This document shows, piece by piece, positions 1 to 7,081 of a stretch of DNA of 30,460 nucleotides; position 1 is the first letter of the stretch, and every line of letters starts with the position of its first letter. Made by a program: the position numbers and the translations under genes. Location: positions 1 to 30,460 of the forward strand of contig JAYWCL010000175.1 of the NCBI GenBank assembly GCA_043780595.1, read 5' to 3'. This DNA is from Limnoglobus sp043780595. Lineage in GTDB: Bacteria; Planctomycetota; Planctomycetia; Gemmatales; Gemmataceae. The notes under the pieces were generated by a model. That model was not told the origin of the DNA and did no database searches. It saw nothing but the letters and a program-made list of their open reading frames with translations.

Positions 1-81
1 GCAAATGATCTGCCACAGAATTTGCGGGAATTCCCGTGAAAACAAGCGAAATACGTGGGTCGTTAATTGCAAGTTGTGGCA

Positions 82-128
82 CTAGCGCGTCGGGCTAACA
101 AGATCGGATTGTTAGCCAGGCGCGCTAG
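82..128. repeat. Imperfect palindromic REP-like repeat, left of RAYT
   Basis: The left arm at 82-101 reads CTAGCGCGTCGGGCTAACAA and the right arm at 109-128 is its imperfect reverse complement (TTGTTAGCCAGGCGCGCTAG, mismatches only in the middle). The arms are separated by a 7-nt loop. The same core occurs at 714-738, 10645-10735, 19274-19333 and 30330-30363. The bases just outside (GAGGAATCGTAACAAAC, 130-146) recur at 625-641 with one difference, so both sides of the transposase carry related ends. The rest of 1-148 shows no gene. Confidence 0.8.
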
Positions 129-148
129 CGAGGAATCGTAACAAACGC

Positions 149-588
149 CTATTGATTCCGTATATATTCTGCGATTGTTTGCATCGATTCTTCGTGATCG
201 ACGTACACATCCCAGCCACGTTCGGTCCACCACTTTTCCCTCTGAGGAACCGTTGGCTTTAGATTACGAGTACACCACGCTTTCAACTGCTCGCGGGGAA
301 TTTCAATTCGCGTTTTGCAGATAGCAGCACATGCACGTGATTGCTGCGGCAATTCACCGCATGCAATTTCCAGCCGCGAATACGGCAGTGTTCGACGATA
401 ATCCGGTCGACGATCTGACGTTGGATGAGATCGAGAACAACGGCGTCTTCAGTCATCATCAATGTCGCTTGACGCATCTGTAGTGCATCGGGTCTGCCCA
501 GCCCAACAGAAGGATCGAACCATCCGCGGTCGTCGCCGGGAAGCCATGTGCCGTAAGTCGTCCATGTTGTAAAGATGGCGAAAGACAT
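149..588 (-). pseudogene. REP-associated Y1 (HUH) transposase, frameshifted
   Basis: Two minus-strand reading frames together make one RAYT/Y1_Tnp protein. The first frame (ATG at 588) gives about 100 residues beginning MSFAIFTTWTTYGTWLPGDD and reaches the HUH metal-binding motif NHVHVLLSA. It then runs out of frame after RELKFPASS. The second frame (to a TAG at 149) supplies the family C-terminus, with REQLKAWCTRNLK, EKWWTERGWDVYVD and AEYIRNQ. The frames join cleanly if one base is restored in the CCCC run read on the minus strand (GGGG at 295-298), giving about 146 residues, close to the family's usual size. I could not assign the catalytic tyrosine. G+C is visibly lower than in the surrounding genes. 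Palindromic repeats lie on both sides, as expected for REP/RAYT partners. It is probably an inactivated gene, though a sequencing error or programmed frameshift would look the same. Confidence 0.82.
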
Positions 589-614
589 AGCAGACCACTT
601 TCGTGGGTTTTCCA

Positions 615-629
615 GTTAGCCAGCGAGGG
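615..629. repeat. Degenerate half-arm of the REP-like repeat
   Basis: GTTAGCCAGCGAGGG matches the right arm of the repeat with an internal deletion of about 8 bases. It is followed by ATCGTAACAAAC, which also follows the copy left of the RAYT. It lies just upstream of the transposase start and probably marks a worn element end. Confidence 0.55.
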
Positions 630-713
630 ATCGTAACAAACCCGCCAGGGCAACAATCCCGACAGCAAGAGATTGTTATCATTTGTGGAATCGCGTGCCT
701 TCATATGGGTTTT

Positions 714-738
714 CCTCGCTAGCGCGTCGGGCTAACAA
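714..738. repeat. Single left-arm copy of the REP-like repeat
   Basis: This copy has the left arm with its leading CCTCG and the core CTAGCGCGTCGGGCTAACAA, but no matching right arm next to it. It ends 11 bases before the stop codon of the beta-propeller gene, between that gene and the RAYT. The bases before it (about 674-713) resemble those before the copy at 10645, so more than the palindrome itself may have been copied. Confidence 0.75.
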
Positions 739-749
739 ATCACTCGGGT

Positions 750-1640
750 CTACCGATGATTCTCGGCTAGCGGTTTTGCGTTTTCGTCGAGTATCTGGAA
801 GTGGTGGATGCCGGCCTTTCGCTCGTCGGTGTGCTTCCAGACGATCTTTTTCTCGCGTGTGATTTCGGTCAGTTTCACTTGGCCATTCGTGGCGTGATGG
901 CTGGTGATGACGGTGTTGCCGTTGGCCAGACGTTGCACGCCGCAGGCGTCGTTGATCGGCTTGCCTTCGAGGTCGTCGTTGGTGACGCGCCAGACTTCCT
1001 TGCCCGCCGCATCGACTTCAATCACGAGGTTGCCGAGCGTGCAGCCGATGAGCGTGTGGCCATCGGGCAGGCGAATCGCGGTGAAAGGCATATGTGGAGT
1101 TTTGACTTCCCAGACGATTTTGCCAGCCGGGTCGTACTCCCGCACGACGCGGTCGAGCAGTTGCGGAACGAGGTAATTTCCGTTCGCCAGTTTGCGTGCC
1201 ATCCGCGTCTGAAGGTGGTGGTCTTTCGTCTGCGCTTGCAGCGGCACTTCGGCAACGATGTTTTTCTTACGGTCGACTTCGAGTAACCGCGGTTTGTTGC
1301 CCGCTTCGGTGAGCAGCACGATATCGTTCGCTAAAGGTTGAATGGTGTTGACTTCGCTCTGCGTGCCCGGAAACACGAACACGACCGAGCCTTTGCGATC
1401 GACTTCGACGACGGCTCCACCGGGATACTTCTTCCCCTTGCCGACCGCGAGCAAGATGTTCCCACTCGGCAACACCCAGCCATCGCGCGTCGCTTCGGGA
1501 TAACTCCAGATTTCCTTGCCGGATTCGTCCAGAATGAACGTCTGCCCGCCAGTTGCAAGGAACGCATGGCGAATGTCCGCACCGCGAATTGTGGGGGACA
1601 AGATCAACAGACCGAGCACGAGGGAGAGTACGCGAAACAT
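750..1640 (-). CDS. Secreted PQQ-like beta-propeller protein
   Basis: This 296-residue protein begins with a Sec-type signal peptide (MFRVLSLVLGLLILSPTIRG, residues 1-20). The body consists of repeated propeller blades with the pattern GK-x-[IV]-W followed about 15-20 residues later by L-x-[ND]-G-[NH]. Examples are GKEIWSYPE, GKIVWEVKTP, GKEVWRVTND and KKIVWKHTDE. This resembles the PQQ-like/arylsulfotransferase-type propellers common in planctomycete secretomes, but no catalytic residues could be identified and the ligand or partner is unknown. The ATG at 1640 follows a GGAG and lies 16 bases after the rhodanese stop, so it is the third gene of a ybeY-rhodanese-propeller unit. A periplasmic or extracellular location is inferred from the signal peptide. 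Confidence 0.75.
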   Translation of the reverse strand: MFRVLSLVLGLLILSPTIRGADIRHAFLATGGQTFILDESGKEIWSYPEATRDGWVLPSGNILLAVGKGKKYPGGAVVEVDRKGSVVFVFPGTQSEVNTIQPLANDIVLLTEAGNKPRLLEVDRKKNIVAEVPLQAQTKDHHLQTRMARKLANGNYLVPQLLDRVVREYDPAGKIVWEVKTPHMPFTAIRLPDGHTLIGCTLGNLVIEVDAAGKEVWRVTNDDLEGKPINDACGVQRLANGNTVITSHHATNGQVKLTEITREKKIVWKHTDERKAGIHHFQILDENAKPLAENHR

Positions 1641-1656
1641 GATGACTCCAGTTCGT

Positions 1657-1983
1657 TCAATAGCGTTTCACACTTGAATCGACTAACAGGCTCCAGGCTT
1701 CGATGCCGCCGGACATCGACGCCACGTTCGTACGGCCCGCGTGTTGCAAAATCGCGGCCCCACTGAGGCTACGCACGCCGTGATGGCAATAGACCACGAT
1801 GAGCGCACCTTCCGGTGGTTCGACATCGTCGAGCCGTTGAGACAGTTCGCCGAGCGGAATCAGCGTACTGCCCGCAAGCTGGCAATATTCATGTTCGTTC
1901 GGCTGTCGCACATCGAGCAAGTAAATCGAATGGCCCGCGTCGATTGCGGCCTTCACATCGGGTGCCGATATTTGTGGAATCAT
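1657..1983 (-). CDS. Single-domain rhodanese-like protein
   Basis: This is a complete 108-residue single rhodanese domain, of the GlpE/PspE size class. It shows the conserved YLLDVRQPNEHEY segment (residues 21-33) and the active-site loop VVYCHHGVRS, with the persulfide-forming cysteine at C66 and the loop arginine at R71. The C-terminal GGIEAW motif (92-97) is also typical. Such proteins transfer sulfane sulfur, or use the persulfide in sulfur delivery and redox reactions; the acceptor here is unknown. There is no signal peptide, so it is probably cytoplasmic. The ATG lies only 2 bases after the ybeY stop, so the two are likely translationally coupled. Confidence 0.9.
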   Translation of the reverse strand: MIPQISAPDVKAAIDAGHSIYLLDVRQPNEHEYCQLAGSTLIPLGELSQRLDDVEPPEGALIVVYCHHGVRSLSGAAILQHAGRTNVASMSGGIEAWSLLVDSSVKRY

Positions 1984-1985
1984 AT

Positions 1986-2423
1986 TCAGTTCGCAATATC
2001 CGGGAGGCCCAGTTTCGAGAGGTATTCGCGCTCTTTCTTCCGCATGATCTTCTCGGCTTTCGCCGAAGTATCATCGTACCCGCACAAGTGCAAGCAGCCG
2101 TGAACGACGTACAGTAGCAGTTCCAGTTCGAGACTGTGCTCGCGGTCGGCGGCGTACTCGGCCGCCGTCTCGTAGCTAATCACGACATCGCCTTCGATCT
2201 TCTTCGATCCCTTATCCGAATAGGGGAACGTCAGCACGTCGGTCGGCTCGTCGTGTTCGAGAAACTGCTTGTTGAGCCGATGAATGTGCGGATCGTTCAC
2301 GAACGCGAGCGTCACCTTCGCATTGGCGATACCTTCGCCCGTAAGAACGGCGCGGGCCGCATCCTTGAGGACGGGGAAATTGAGCGTTTGCTCGTATGGG
2401 TTGGAGATCGATACGGAGATCAT
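1986..2423 (-). CDS. ybeY: Endoribonuclease / rRNA maturation factor YbeY
   Basis: The chosen ATG at 2423 gives 145 residues, a normal YbeY length; the longer open frame upstream to 2618 has no family similarity. Family hallmarks are NKQFLEHDEPTDVLTFPY (51-68), GDVVIS (79-84) and the metal site HGCLHLCGYDD (108-118). YbeY is a metalloprotein acting in 16S rRNA 3' maturation and ribosome quality control. The third metal ligand, normally histidine in HGxLHLxGYDH, is aspartate here (D118). Aspartate can still bind metal, so activity is not excluded. It is first in a tight operon with the rhodanese and is transcribed divergently from glutamine synthetase. No strong Shine-Dalgarno is visible. Confidence 0.9.
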   Translation of the reverse strand: MISVSISNPYEQTLNFPVLKDAARAVLTGEGIANAKVTLAFVNDPHIHRLNKQFLEHDEPTDVLTFPYSDKGSKKIEGDVVISYETAAEYAADREHSLELELLLYVVHGCLHLCGYDDTSAKAEKIMRKKEREYLSKLGLPDIAN

Positions 2424-2482
2424 GAAGTGATGATAGAAACCGCACGCACGATCTGCCCTATGGTTTTCGCGATCTTTCGCAT

Positions 2483-2498
2483 CGGCTGCATTCTTGCC
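2483..2498 (+). promoter_or_regulatory. Candidate sigma-54 (-24/-12) promoter for glutamine synthetase
   Basis: CGGCTGCATTCTTGCC matches the sigma-54 consensus (TGGCACG-N4-TTGCW) at GGC and TTGC with the correct GG-N10-GC spacing. It lies about 150 bases before the glutamine synthetase start, in the 222-base divergent region 2424-2645. Nitrogen genes are classic sigma-54 targets and rpoN is in this same window. A match this short can occur by chance in GC-rich DNA, and no activator site was recognised. The rest of this intergenic region shows nothing else I can name. Confidence 0.35.
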
Positions 2499-2645
2499 AA
2501 CGCTCTTGCGGCTCTTATAAACTCTGGAATCCTCTCCCGGACTTCCCTCAATACGGCCGTACCCCCGGCCGCCGCGATGCCGCGTAGGGATCGGTCCACA
2601 ACCGTTGGGGTGCCGCACTCCCGTCTACTCGGAGATTCACACGCA

Positions 2646-4829
2646 ATGGCCACTGCCCGTCAACAGGCGATTCAAACGATCGCCACGACCGTGCATTATC
2701 TGAATCGAATCGAATTCAAAGGTCTCGAACTGAAGGACATGTTCGGCAGCAACGTGTTCCACGAAGCCGAGCAGAAAGCCCGCCTGCCGAAGCCGATCTT
2801 CAAAGCACTGCAAAAGACGATCAAACTCGGTGCGCAACTCACCGACCCCGCGATTGCCGACGCCGTCGCGAGTGCCATGAAGGATTGGGCGATCGAACAC
2901 GGTGCCACGCACTACACGCACCTGTTCCAACCGTTGACCGGGTTGACCGCCGAGAAGCACGATTCGTTTTTGTCGCCGTGTGGCGATGGCACCGCACTCG
3001 CCGAGTTCAGCGGCAACGAACTCGTGAAGGGCGAACCGGACGCAAGCTCGTTCCCGAGCGGCGGCACGCGATCCACGTTCGAGGCACGTGGCTACACCGG
3101 TTGGGATCCGACTAGCCCCGCCTACATTCGCGAAACGCCGAACGGCGCTACGCTCGTCATTCCGACCGTGTTCGTTTCGTGGACCGGCGAAGCCCTCGAC
3201 AAGAAGACGCCGCTGCTTCGCAGTATGGAAGCACTGTCGAGTCAGGCGATCCGCATCATCCATTTGTTCGGTCACAACAACGTCAAGCGCGTCTACACGA
3301 CCGTCGGCCCCGAGCAAGAATACTTCCTGATCGACAAGAATTTCCTGTACGCCCGCCCGGACCTCATCAACTGCGGGCGAACGCTGTTCGGTGCGAAACC
3401 CCCGAAGGGCCAGGAACTCGAAGACCAATACTTCGGCACGATTCCCGAGCGCGTCATCGCCTGTATGGCCGACTGCGAAACCGAGATGTTCAAGCTCGGC
3501 ATCCCGGTGAAAACCCGCCATAACGAAGTCGCGCCGAGCCAGTACGAAATCGCGCCGATCTACGAAGACAGTAACCTCGCCACCGACCACAACCAACTGA
3601 CGATGGACGTCATGCGGCGAACCGCCGAGAACTACGGCCTCGTCTGCTTGCTTCACGAAAAGCCATTCGCCGGCATCAACGGTTCGGGCAAGCACAACAA
3701 CTGGTCGATGTCCACCGACACCGGCGAGAACCTGCTGAACCCCGGCGACAACCCGCACGATAACGCACAGTTTCTCGTGTTTTGCGTCGCGGTGATTCGG
3801 GCCGTGGCCAAGTATCCGGAACTGCTCCGCGTCAGCGTGGCCTCGGCCGGAAACGACCACCGCCTCGGTGCCAACGAAGCCCCGCCCGCGATCATCTCGA
3901 TCTTCCTCGGCGACCAGCTTCAAGACATCATGGATCAACTCGAACGCAGCGATTTGAAGAGCACGAAACAGGGCGGCTACATGGAAGTCGGCGTCAGCGT
4001 GCTGCCGAAACTGCCCCGCGATGCGGGCGACCGCAACCGCACCTCGCCGTTCGCTTTCACCGGCAACAAGTTCGAATTCCGCGCCGTAGGCAGTGCGTTC
4101 AGCATCGGTGGACCGAACACCGTGCTGAACACGATCGTGGCCGAATCGATCGACTTCATCGCGACGAAGCTCGAAGCCGATGTGAAGGGCGGCAAGACGC
4201 TCAACAAGGCGATTCAAGATTTGCTGCCTGGAATCTTGAAGGAATCGAAGAAGGTCATCTTCAACGGCAACGGCTATTCTGAAGAATGGCACGCCGAAGC
4301 CGCGAAGCGTGGGCTGCCGAACCTGAAGACCACCGTGGAAGCGATTCCGCAAGTGATCAGCAAGGCGAGCATCGAACTGTTCACCAAGTACAAGGTGCTG
4401 ACCGAGAAGGAACTGTACAGTCGCTATGAGATTTTCAGCGAGAAGTACGTCAAAGAGATCGCCATCGAAGCGAACATGATGGTTCACATGGCGAAGACGA
4501 TGATCCTGCCTGCTGCAATGCGTCACCAAAGCGAAGTCGCTGGGTCCGTGAACGCCACCAAGGCGGCCGGTGTCGATGTCGGTACGCAACTCGAAGAATT
4601 GAAGACGTTAGTGACGACGATCAACAAGTTCCAGGCTGCCATCAAGGCACTCGAACACGCTGCCGATCACTCCGCAACGGGCGACACGTACAGCCACGCG
4701 AAGTACATGAAGGAAAGCGTCGTGTCGAAAATGGAAGAACTTCGCACGCACGGCGACGCCCTCGAAACGATGGTCGCCGACGACCTCTGGCCACTGCCAA
4801 CCTACCGCGAAATGCTGTTTATCAAGTAA
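2646..4829 (+). CDS. glnN: Glutamine synthetase type III (GSIII)
   Basis: ATP-dependent glutamine synthetase of the large GSIII class, which forms glutamine from glutamate and ammonia in the cytoplasm. The ATG at 2646, preceded by GGAG at 2631, gives 727 residues, the expected GSIII length (types I and II are about 350-470). The frame stays open back to 2136, but that part overlaps ybeY and has no family similarity. Motifs seen are FPSGGTRSTFEARGYTGWD near the N-terminus, EQEYFLID (about residue 221), the GSIII signature RHNEVAPSQYEIAPI (about 290), NGSGKHNNWS (about 344) and GNDHRLGANEAPPAI (about 401). A candidate sigma-54 promoter lies upstream and a strong terminator downstream, so it appears monocistronic. 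No nitrogen-regulatory partner (glnB, ntrBC) is present in the window. Confidence 0.96.
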   Translation: MATARQQAIQTIATTVHYLNRIEFKGLELKDMFGSNVFHEAEQKARLPKPIFKALQKTIKLGAQLTDPAIADAVASAMKDWAIEHGATHYTHLFQPLTGLTAEKHDSFLSPCGDGTALAEFSGNELVKGEPDASSFPSGGTRSTFEARGYTGWDPTSPAYIRETPNGATLVIPTVFVSWTGEALDKKTPLLRSMEALSSQAIRIIHLFGHNNVKRVYTTVGPEQEYFLIDKNFLYARPDLINCGRTLFGAKPPKGQELEDQYFGTIPERVIACMADCETEMFKLGIPVKTRHNEVAPSQYEIAPIYEDSNLATDHNQLTMDVMRRTAENYGLVCLLHEKPFAGINGSGKHNNWSMSTDTGENLLNPGDNPHDNAQFLVFCVAVIRAVAKYPELLRVSVASAGNDHRLGANEAPPAIISIFLGDQLQDIMDQLERSDLKSTKQGGYMEVGVSVLPKLPRDAGDRNRTSPFAFTGNKFEFRAVGSAFSIGGPNTVLNTIVAESIDFIATKLEADVKGGKTLNKAIQDLLPGILKESKKVIFNGNGYSEEWHAEAAKRGLPNLKTTVEAIPQVISKASIELFTKYKVLTEKELYSRYEIFSEKYVKEIAIEANMMVHMAKTMILPAAMRHQSEVAGSVNATKAAGVDVGTQLEELKTLVTTINKFQAAIKALEHAADHSATGDTYSHAKYMKESVVSKMEELRTHGDALETMVADDLWPLPTYREMLFIK

Positions 4830-4850
4830 ACCGCATCGCGACAAAACGAA

Positions 4851-4880
4851 ACGCCCGCCAGAACGGCGGGCGTTTTCGTT
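4851..4880 (+). terminator. Rho-independent terminator after glutamine synthetase
   Basis: ACGCCCGCC (4851-4859), loop AGAAC, then GGCGGGCGT (4865-4873) running into TTTTCGTT. This is a 9-bp GC-rich stem with a T-rich tail, 21 bases after the stop codon. Flanking A/T bases extend the stem on both sides. Confidence 0.88.
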
Positions 4881-4932
4881 AGCGATGCGTTGCAATCACG
4901 CTTAACCGAGGAGCCGAAAATAGAAAGAACGA

Positions 4933-5103
4933 GTGCCTGAAGACGATCTCGAATCGGCGAAGCCATTGCACGAAGCCGTGCGGCGGGAAGCCCTCGAAGA
5001 ACTGGCAGCAGGCAAGTGCAGTACGACTGAGGAAGTCTTGGCGGAAATGGATGAGTTGGAACGCGGGTGGGAGAACGAGCCAGATTTGCCACAAATTGTT
5101 TGA
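4933..5103 (+). CDS. Doubtful small ORF, antitoxin-like C-terminus
   Basis: A GTG-initiated frame of 56 codons, closed upstream by an in-frame TAG at 4921. The product is acidic: it begins VPEDDLESAKPLHEAVRREA and continues EELAAGKCSTTEEVLAEMDEL. The pattern 'AVRREALEELAAGKCSTTEEVLAEM' (split here for description only) resembles the C-terminal half of CopG/RelB-like antitoxins, where an AG-x-x-x-[ST]-x-EEV segment is common, but the DNA-binding N-terminus is missing. No toxin gene is next to it and no good ribosome site precedes the GTG. It could be a remnant of a toxin-antitoxin gene, a real small protein, or chance. Outside this frame and the terminator, nothing else is seen in 4830-5129. 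Confidence 0.3.
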   Translation: MPEDDLESAKPLHEAVRREALEELAAGKCSTTEEVLAEMDELERGWENEPDLPQIV

Positions 5104-5129
5104 GGCAAATCTCAGCGAACATCTGTTAA

Positions 5130-6416
5130 TTAAATCTCAGCGAGGGGTTGGCTCGAGTCGCCGAAGCTCTTGGGGCGAACGCCGACTTTGTCCATTAGCG
5201 ATAGATACAGGCTGCACATCTTGCGATTCGGCTTACCGGTGTAATCGACGATGCGGCCCGTTTTGATTTTGCCGCCGCCACTTCCGAGCATCACCACTGG
5301 CAGTTGATCGTTATTGTGCGCACCGGTCATCATACTCGAGCAGTACAAGATCATACTGTTGTCCAACAGCGTGCGGTCGCCTTCCTTCACGGCATCGAGT
5401 TTCTCGGCGATGTAGGCCATCTGCGTCATGAAGAACTGATTCACCTTTAGCCAGTCGGCATTATCGGTATGCGAAAGTAAGTGGTGGATCATGTAGTCCA
5501 CCTTCAGGTGCGGGAAACGCAAGGCCGAGTGATCGTTGTTGAGTTTCAACGTGCAAACTCGCGTGGTGTCGGTGCGGAACGCCAATACGAGAATATCGCA
5601 CATCAGCCGCATGTGTTGATCGATATCTTGCGGGATGCCATCGGCGGGCCGAGGCATGTCGGGCTTCAACAGCGTGGGCCGATACCCCTGCAACCGTCCC
5701 GCTTTCCCGGCTTGTTCGATCCGCCGTTCGACTTCGCGAACCGAAGAAAGATATTCGTCCAGCCGCCGTTGGTCTGCCTTACTCACGCGGTCTCGCAAAC
5801 CGCGCGTGTCGTCGATCACCGCATCGAGAACGCTCTGATCGGCCTTGCCGACTTCATCGCGGAATAGGCGGTCGAAGGCGAGTGCTGGGTAGAGTTCGAG
5901 CGGCGTCGGCGTGCTTGCAGAACTCCACGAGATGTGCGAACTGTAGATCATCGAGTAATTTTTGTGAATCGCCGCGATCGACGGCTCGGTACCCAGTACC
6001 AGACTCGGCACTTTCGTCTGTCCCTTGATCGCCTCGGCAATCAGTTGATCGACGCTAATGCCGGACTTGATTTCGCCCGCCGGTGCGAGATGCGCACCGG
6101 TCAGCAAGTTCCCCGTTTGGCAACTGTGAATACCACCGATCAGGGCTTGCTCGTTGTAGAGGCCCCGCAGGAACAACAACTTCTCGCGATGCGGCAACAG
6201 CGGTTCGAGCACCTTGCCCAACTGCATCGTTTTGCCTTCGCCCTTGGCCCACCACTCGTCTTTATGGAAGCCATTACCGGAGAACAAACACGCAAATCGA
6301 ACCGGCGGCTCGGAGGATTTGTCGCCTCCCCAAACCGGAACCGATTCGAGCCACGGCAGCGCCATCGTCACGCCAAGACCGCGAAGGAACGTACGACGCG
6401 CGAGGGGATGTTTCAT
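5130..6416 (-). CDS. DUF1552 family protein, TAT-exported
   Basis: This 428-residue protein belongs to the DUF1552 family, abundant in planctomycetes and of unknown biochemical function. The ATG at 6416 gives MKHPLARRTFLRGLGVTMAL, a twin-arginine signal (RRTFLRG) followed by a hydrophobic stretch. A TTG five codons earlier is the only upstream alternative. Family features are FACLFSGNGFHKDEWW near residue 44, the central RRLDEYLSSVREVERRIE segment, and a C-terminal NNDQLPVVMLGSGGG. Members usually sit directly beside a PSD1/DUF1592 cytochrome gene and are thought to be exported with it. Here two extra genes lie between them, with an 11-base gap upstream to the unknown 210-aa gene. Export across the inner membrane is inferred from the TAT signal. 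Confidence 0.92.
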   Translation of the reverse strand: MKHPLARRTFLRGLGVTMALPWLESVPVWGGDKSSEPPVRFACLFSGNGFHKDEWWAKGEGKTMQLGKVLEPLLPHREKLLFLRGLYNEQALIGGIHSCQTGNLLTGAHLAPAGEIKSGISVDQLIAEAIKGQTKVPSLVLGTEPSIAAIHKNYSMIYSSHISWSSASTPTPLELYPALAFDRLFRDEVGKADQSVLDAVIDDTRGLRDRVSKADQRRLDEYLSSVREVERRIEQAGKAGRLQGYRPTLLKPDMPRPADGIPQDIDQHMRLMCDILVLAFRTDTTRVCTLKLNNDHSALRFPHLKVDYMIHHLLSHTDNADWLKVNQFFMTQMAYIAEKLDAVKEGDRTLLDNSMILYCSSMMTGAHNNDQLPVVMLGSGGGKIKTGRIVDYTGKPNRKMCSLYLSLMDKVGVRPKSFGDSSQPLAEI

Positions 6417-6427
6417 AATATCACTTT

Positions 6428-7060
6428 TCAAAGTAAGCCGAGTTTTCGTCGGTTGCTGACAGAAAATCGCACATCGAGGTAACGAGCGAGTGCAGAAAAG
6501 AGTATCGTCCTCGCTTCATTTACTTGGTAGCCAAGCATGTGATTCAATTCGTACATCCGCCCGATGATCGCATCTTGAATCATTTCCCGGCACAGGTCAT
6601 AGTTCTTGCCATCGCGGTTCGGTTGTATGGTATGAACGTACTTGACAATCTCAGCAATGTCTGGCTCGAATGCTAATCCGCCCGTCGTAACGAGTTCGTG
6701 GAATACAGAGTTGAAGTAACCGTCCCCAAAGTCCCGTTCGATTTTCCGGAACGCGGCTCGAAGCCCGAGAGCAAATCGTTCGGCTTCATTCGTAACATCA
6801 ATCGCTCGCACTTTGAGAACGATCAGACCCGCGTTCAGGTCGTCGTCCCAAGCCAGAATATCACCTGATTTCGATTTGCCGGGTTCCGTGAAATGGAGAC
6901 AGAGTTCGCTCGGTGCCATGCCAAACGCGATTTCGGGCCTGAACACTTCTAGCTCGATTTTTGTTCCATCATTGATCCGTTGCGTCCAATTCCGCAGTCG
7001 AGGGTGAAGGGGAGCCGTTACCGGAGGTTCATTCAATATGTCATAAAGGGTTGGCATCAT
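6428..7060 (-). CDS. Unrecognised 210-aa protein beside phosphorylase-like gene
   Basis: I do not recognise this family. It begins MMPTLYDILNEPPVTAPLHP, has no signal peptide or membrane segment, and looks like a mixed alpha/beta soluble protein with a helical C-terminal half (about residues 95-200). The start is well supported: AAGGAGA lies 6 bases before the ATG at 7060. It lies 21 bases after the nucleoside phosphorylase-like gene and 11 bases before the DUF1552 start, so all are probably on one transcript. Hand-counted G+C in 6601-6720 is 57 of 120, against 42 of 60 in 5641-5700 of the neighbouring gene, which suggests a separate origin. It could be a partner or immunity-like protein of the phosphorylase; that is inference from proximity only. 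Confidence 0.72.
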   Translation of the reverse strand: MMPTLYDILNEPPVTAPLHPRLRNWTQRINDGTKIELEVFRPEIAFGMAPSELCLHFTEPGKSKSGDILAWDDDLNAGLIVLKVRAIDVTNEAERFALGLRAAFRKIERDFGDGYFNSVFHELVTTGGLAFEPDIAEIVKYVHTIQPNRDGKNYDLCREMIQDAIIGRMYELNHMLGYQVNEARTILFSALARYLDVRFSVSNRRKLGLL

Positions 7061-7081
7061 TCTTCTCCTTAAAGAATCTTA

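Noticed and set aside
2424..2618. N-terminal extension of the YbeY frame
   Set aside because: The added 65 residues are Arg/Gly-rich and unlike YbeY; the ATG at 2423 gives a normal length.
2136..2645. N-terminal extension of the glutamine synthetase frame
   Set aside because: It overlaps ybeY on the other strand, has no GSIII similarity, and a good ribosome site precedes the ATG at 2646.
2637..4589. 650-codon open frame on the minus strand across glutamine synthetase
   Set aside because: It is an antisense shadow of a certain GSIII gene in GC-rich DNA; the product is rich in Arg, Val and His and matches nothing.
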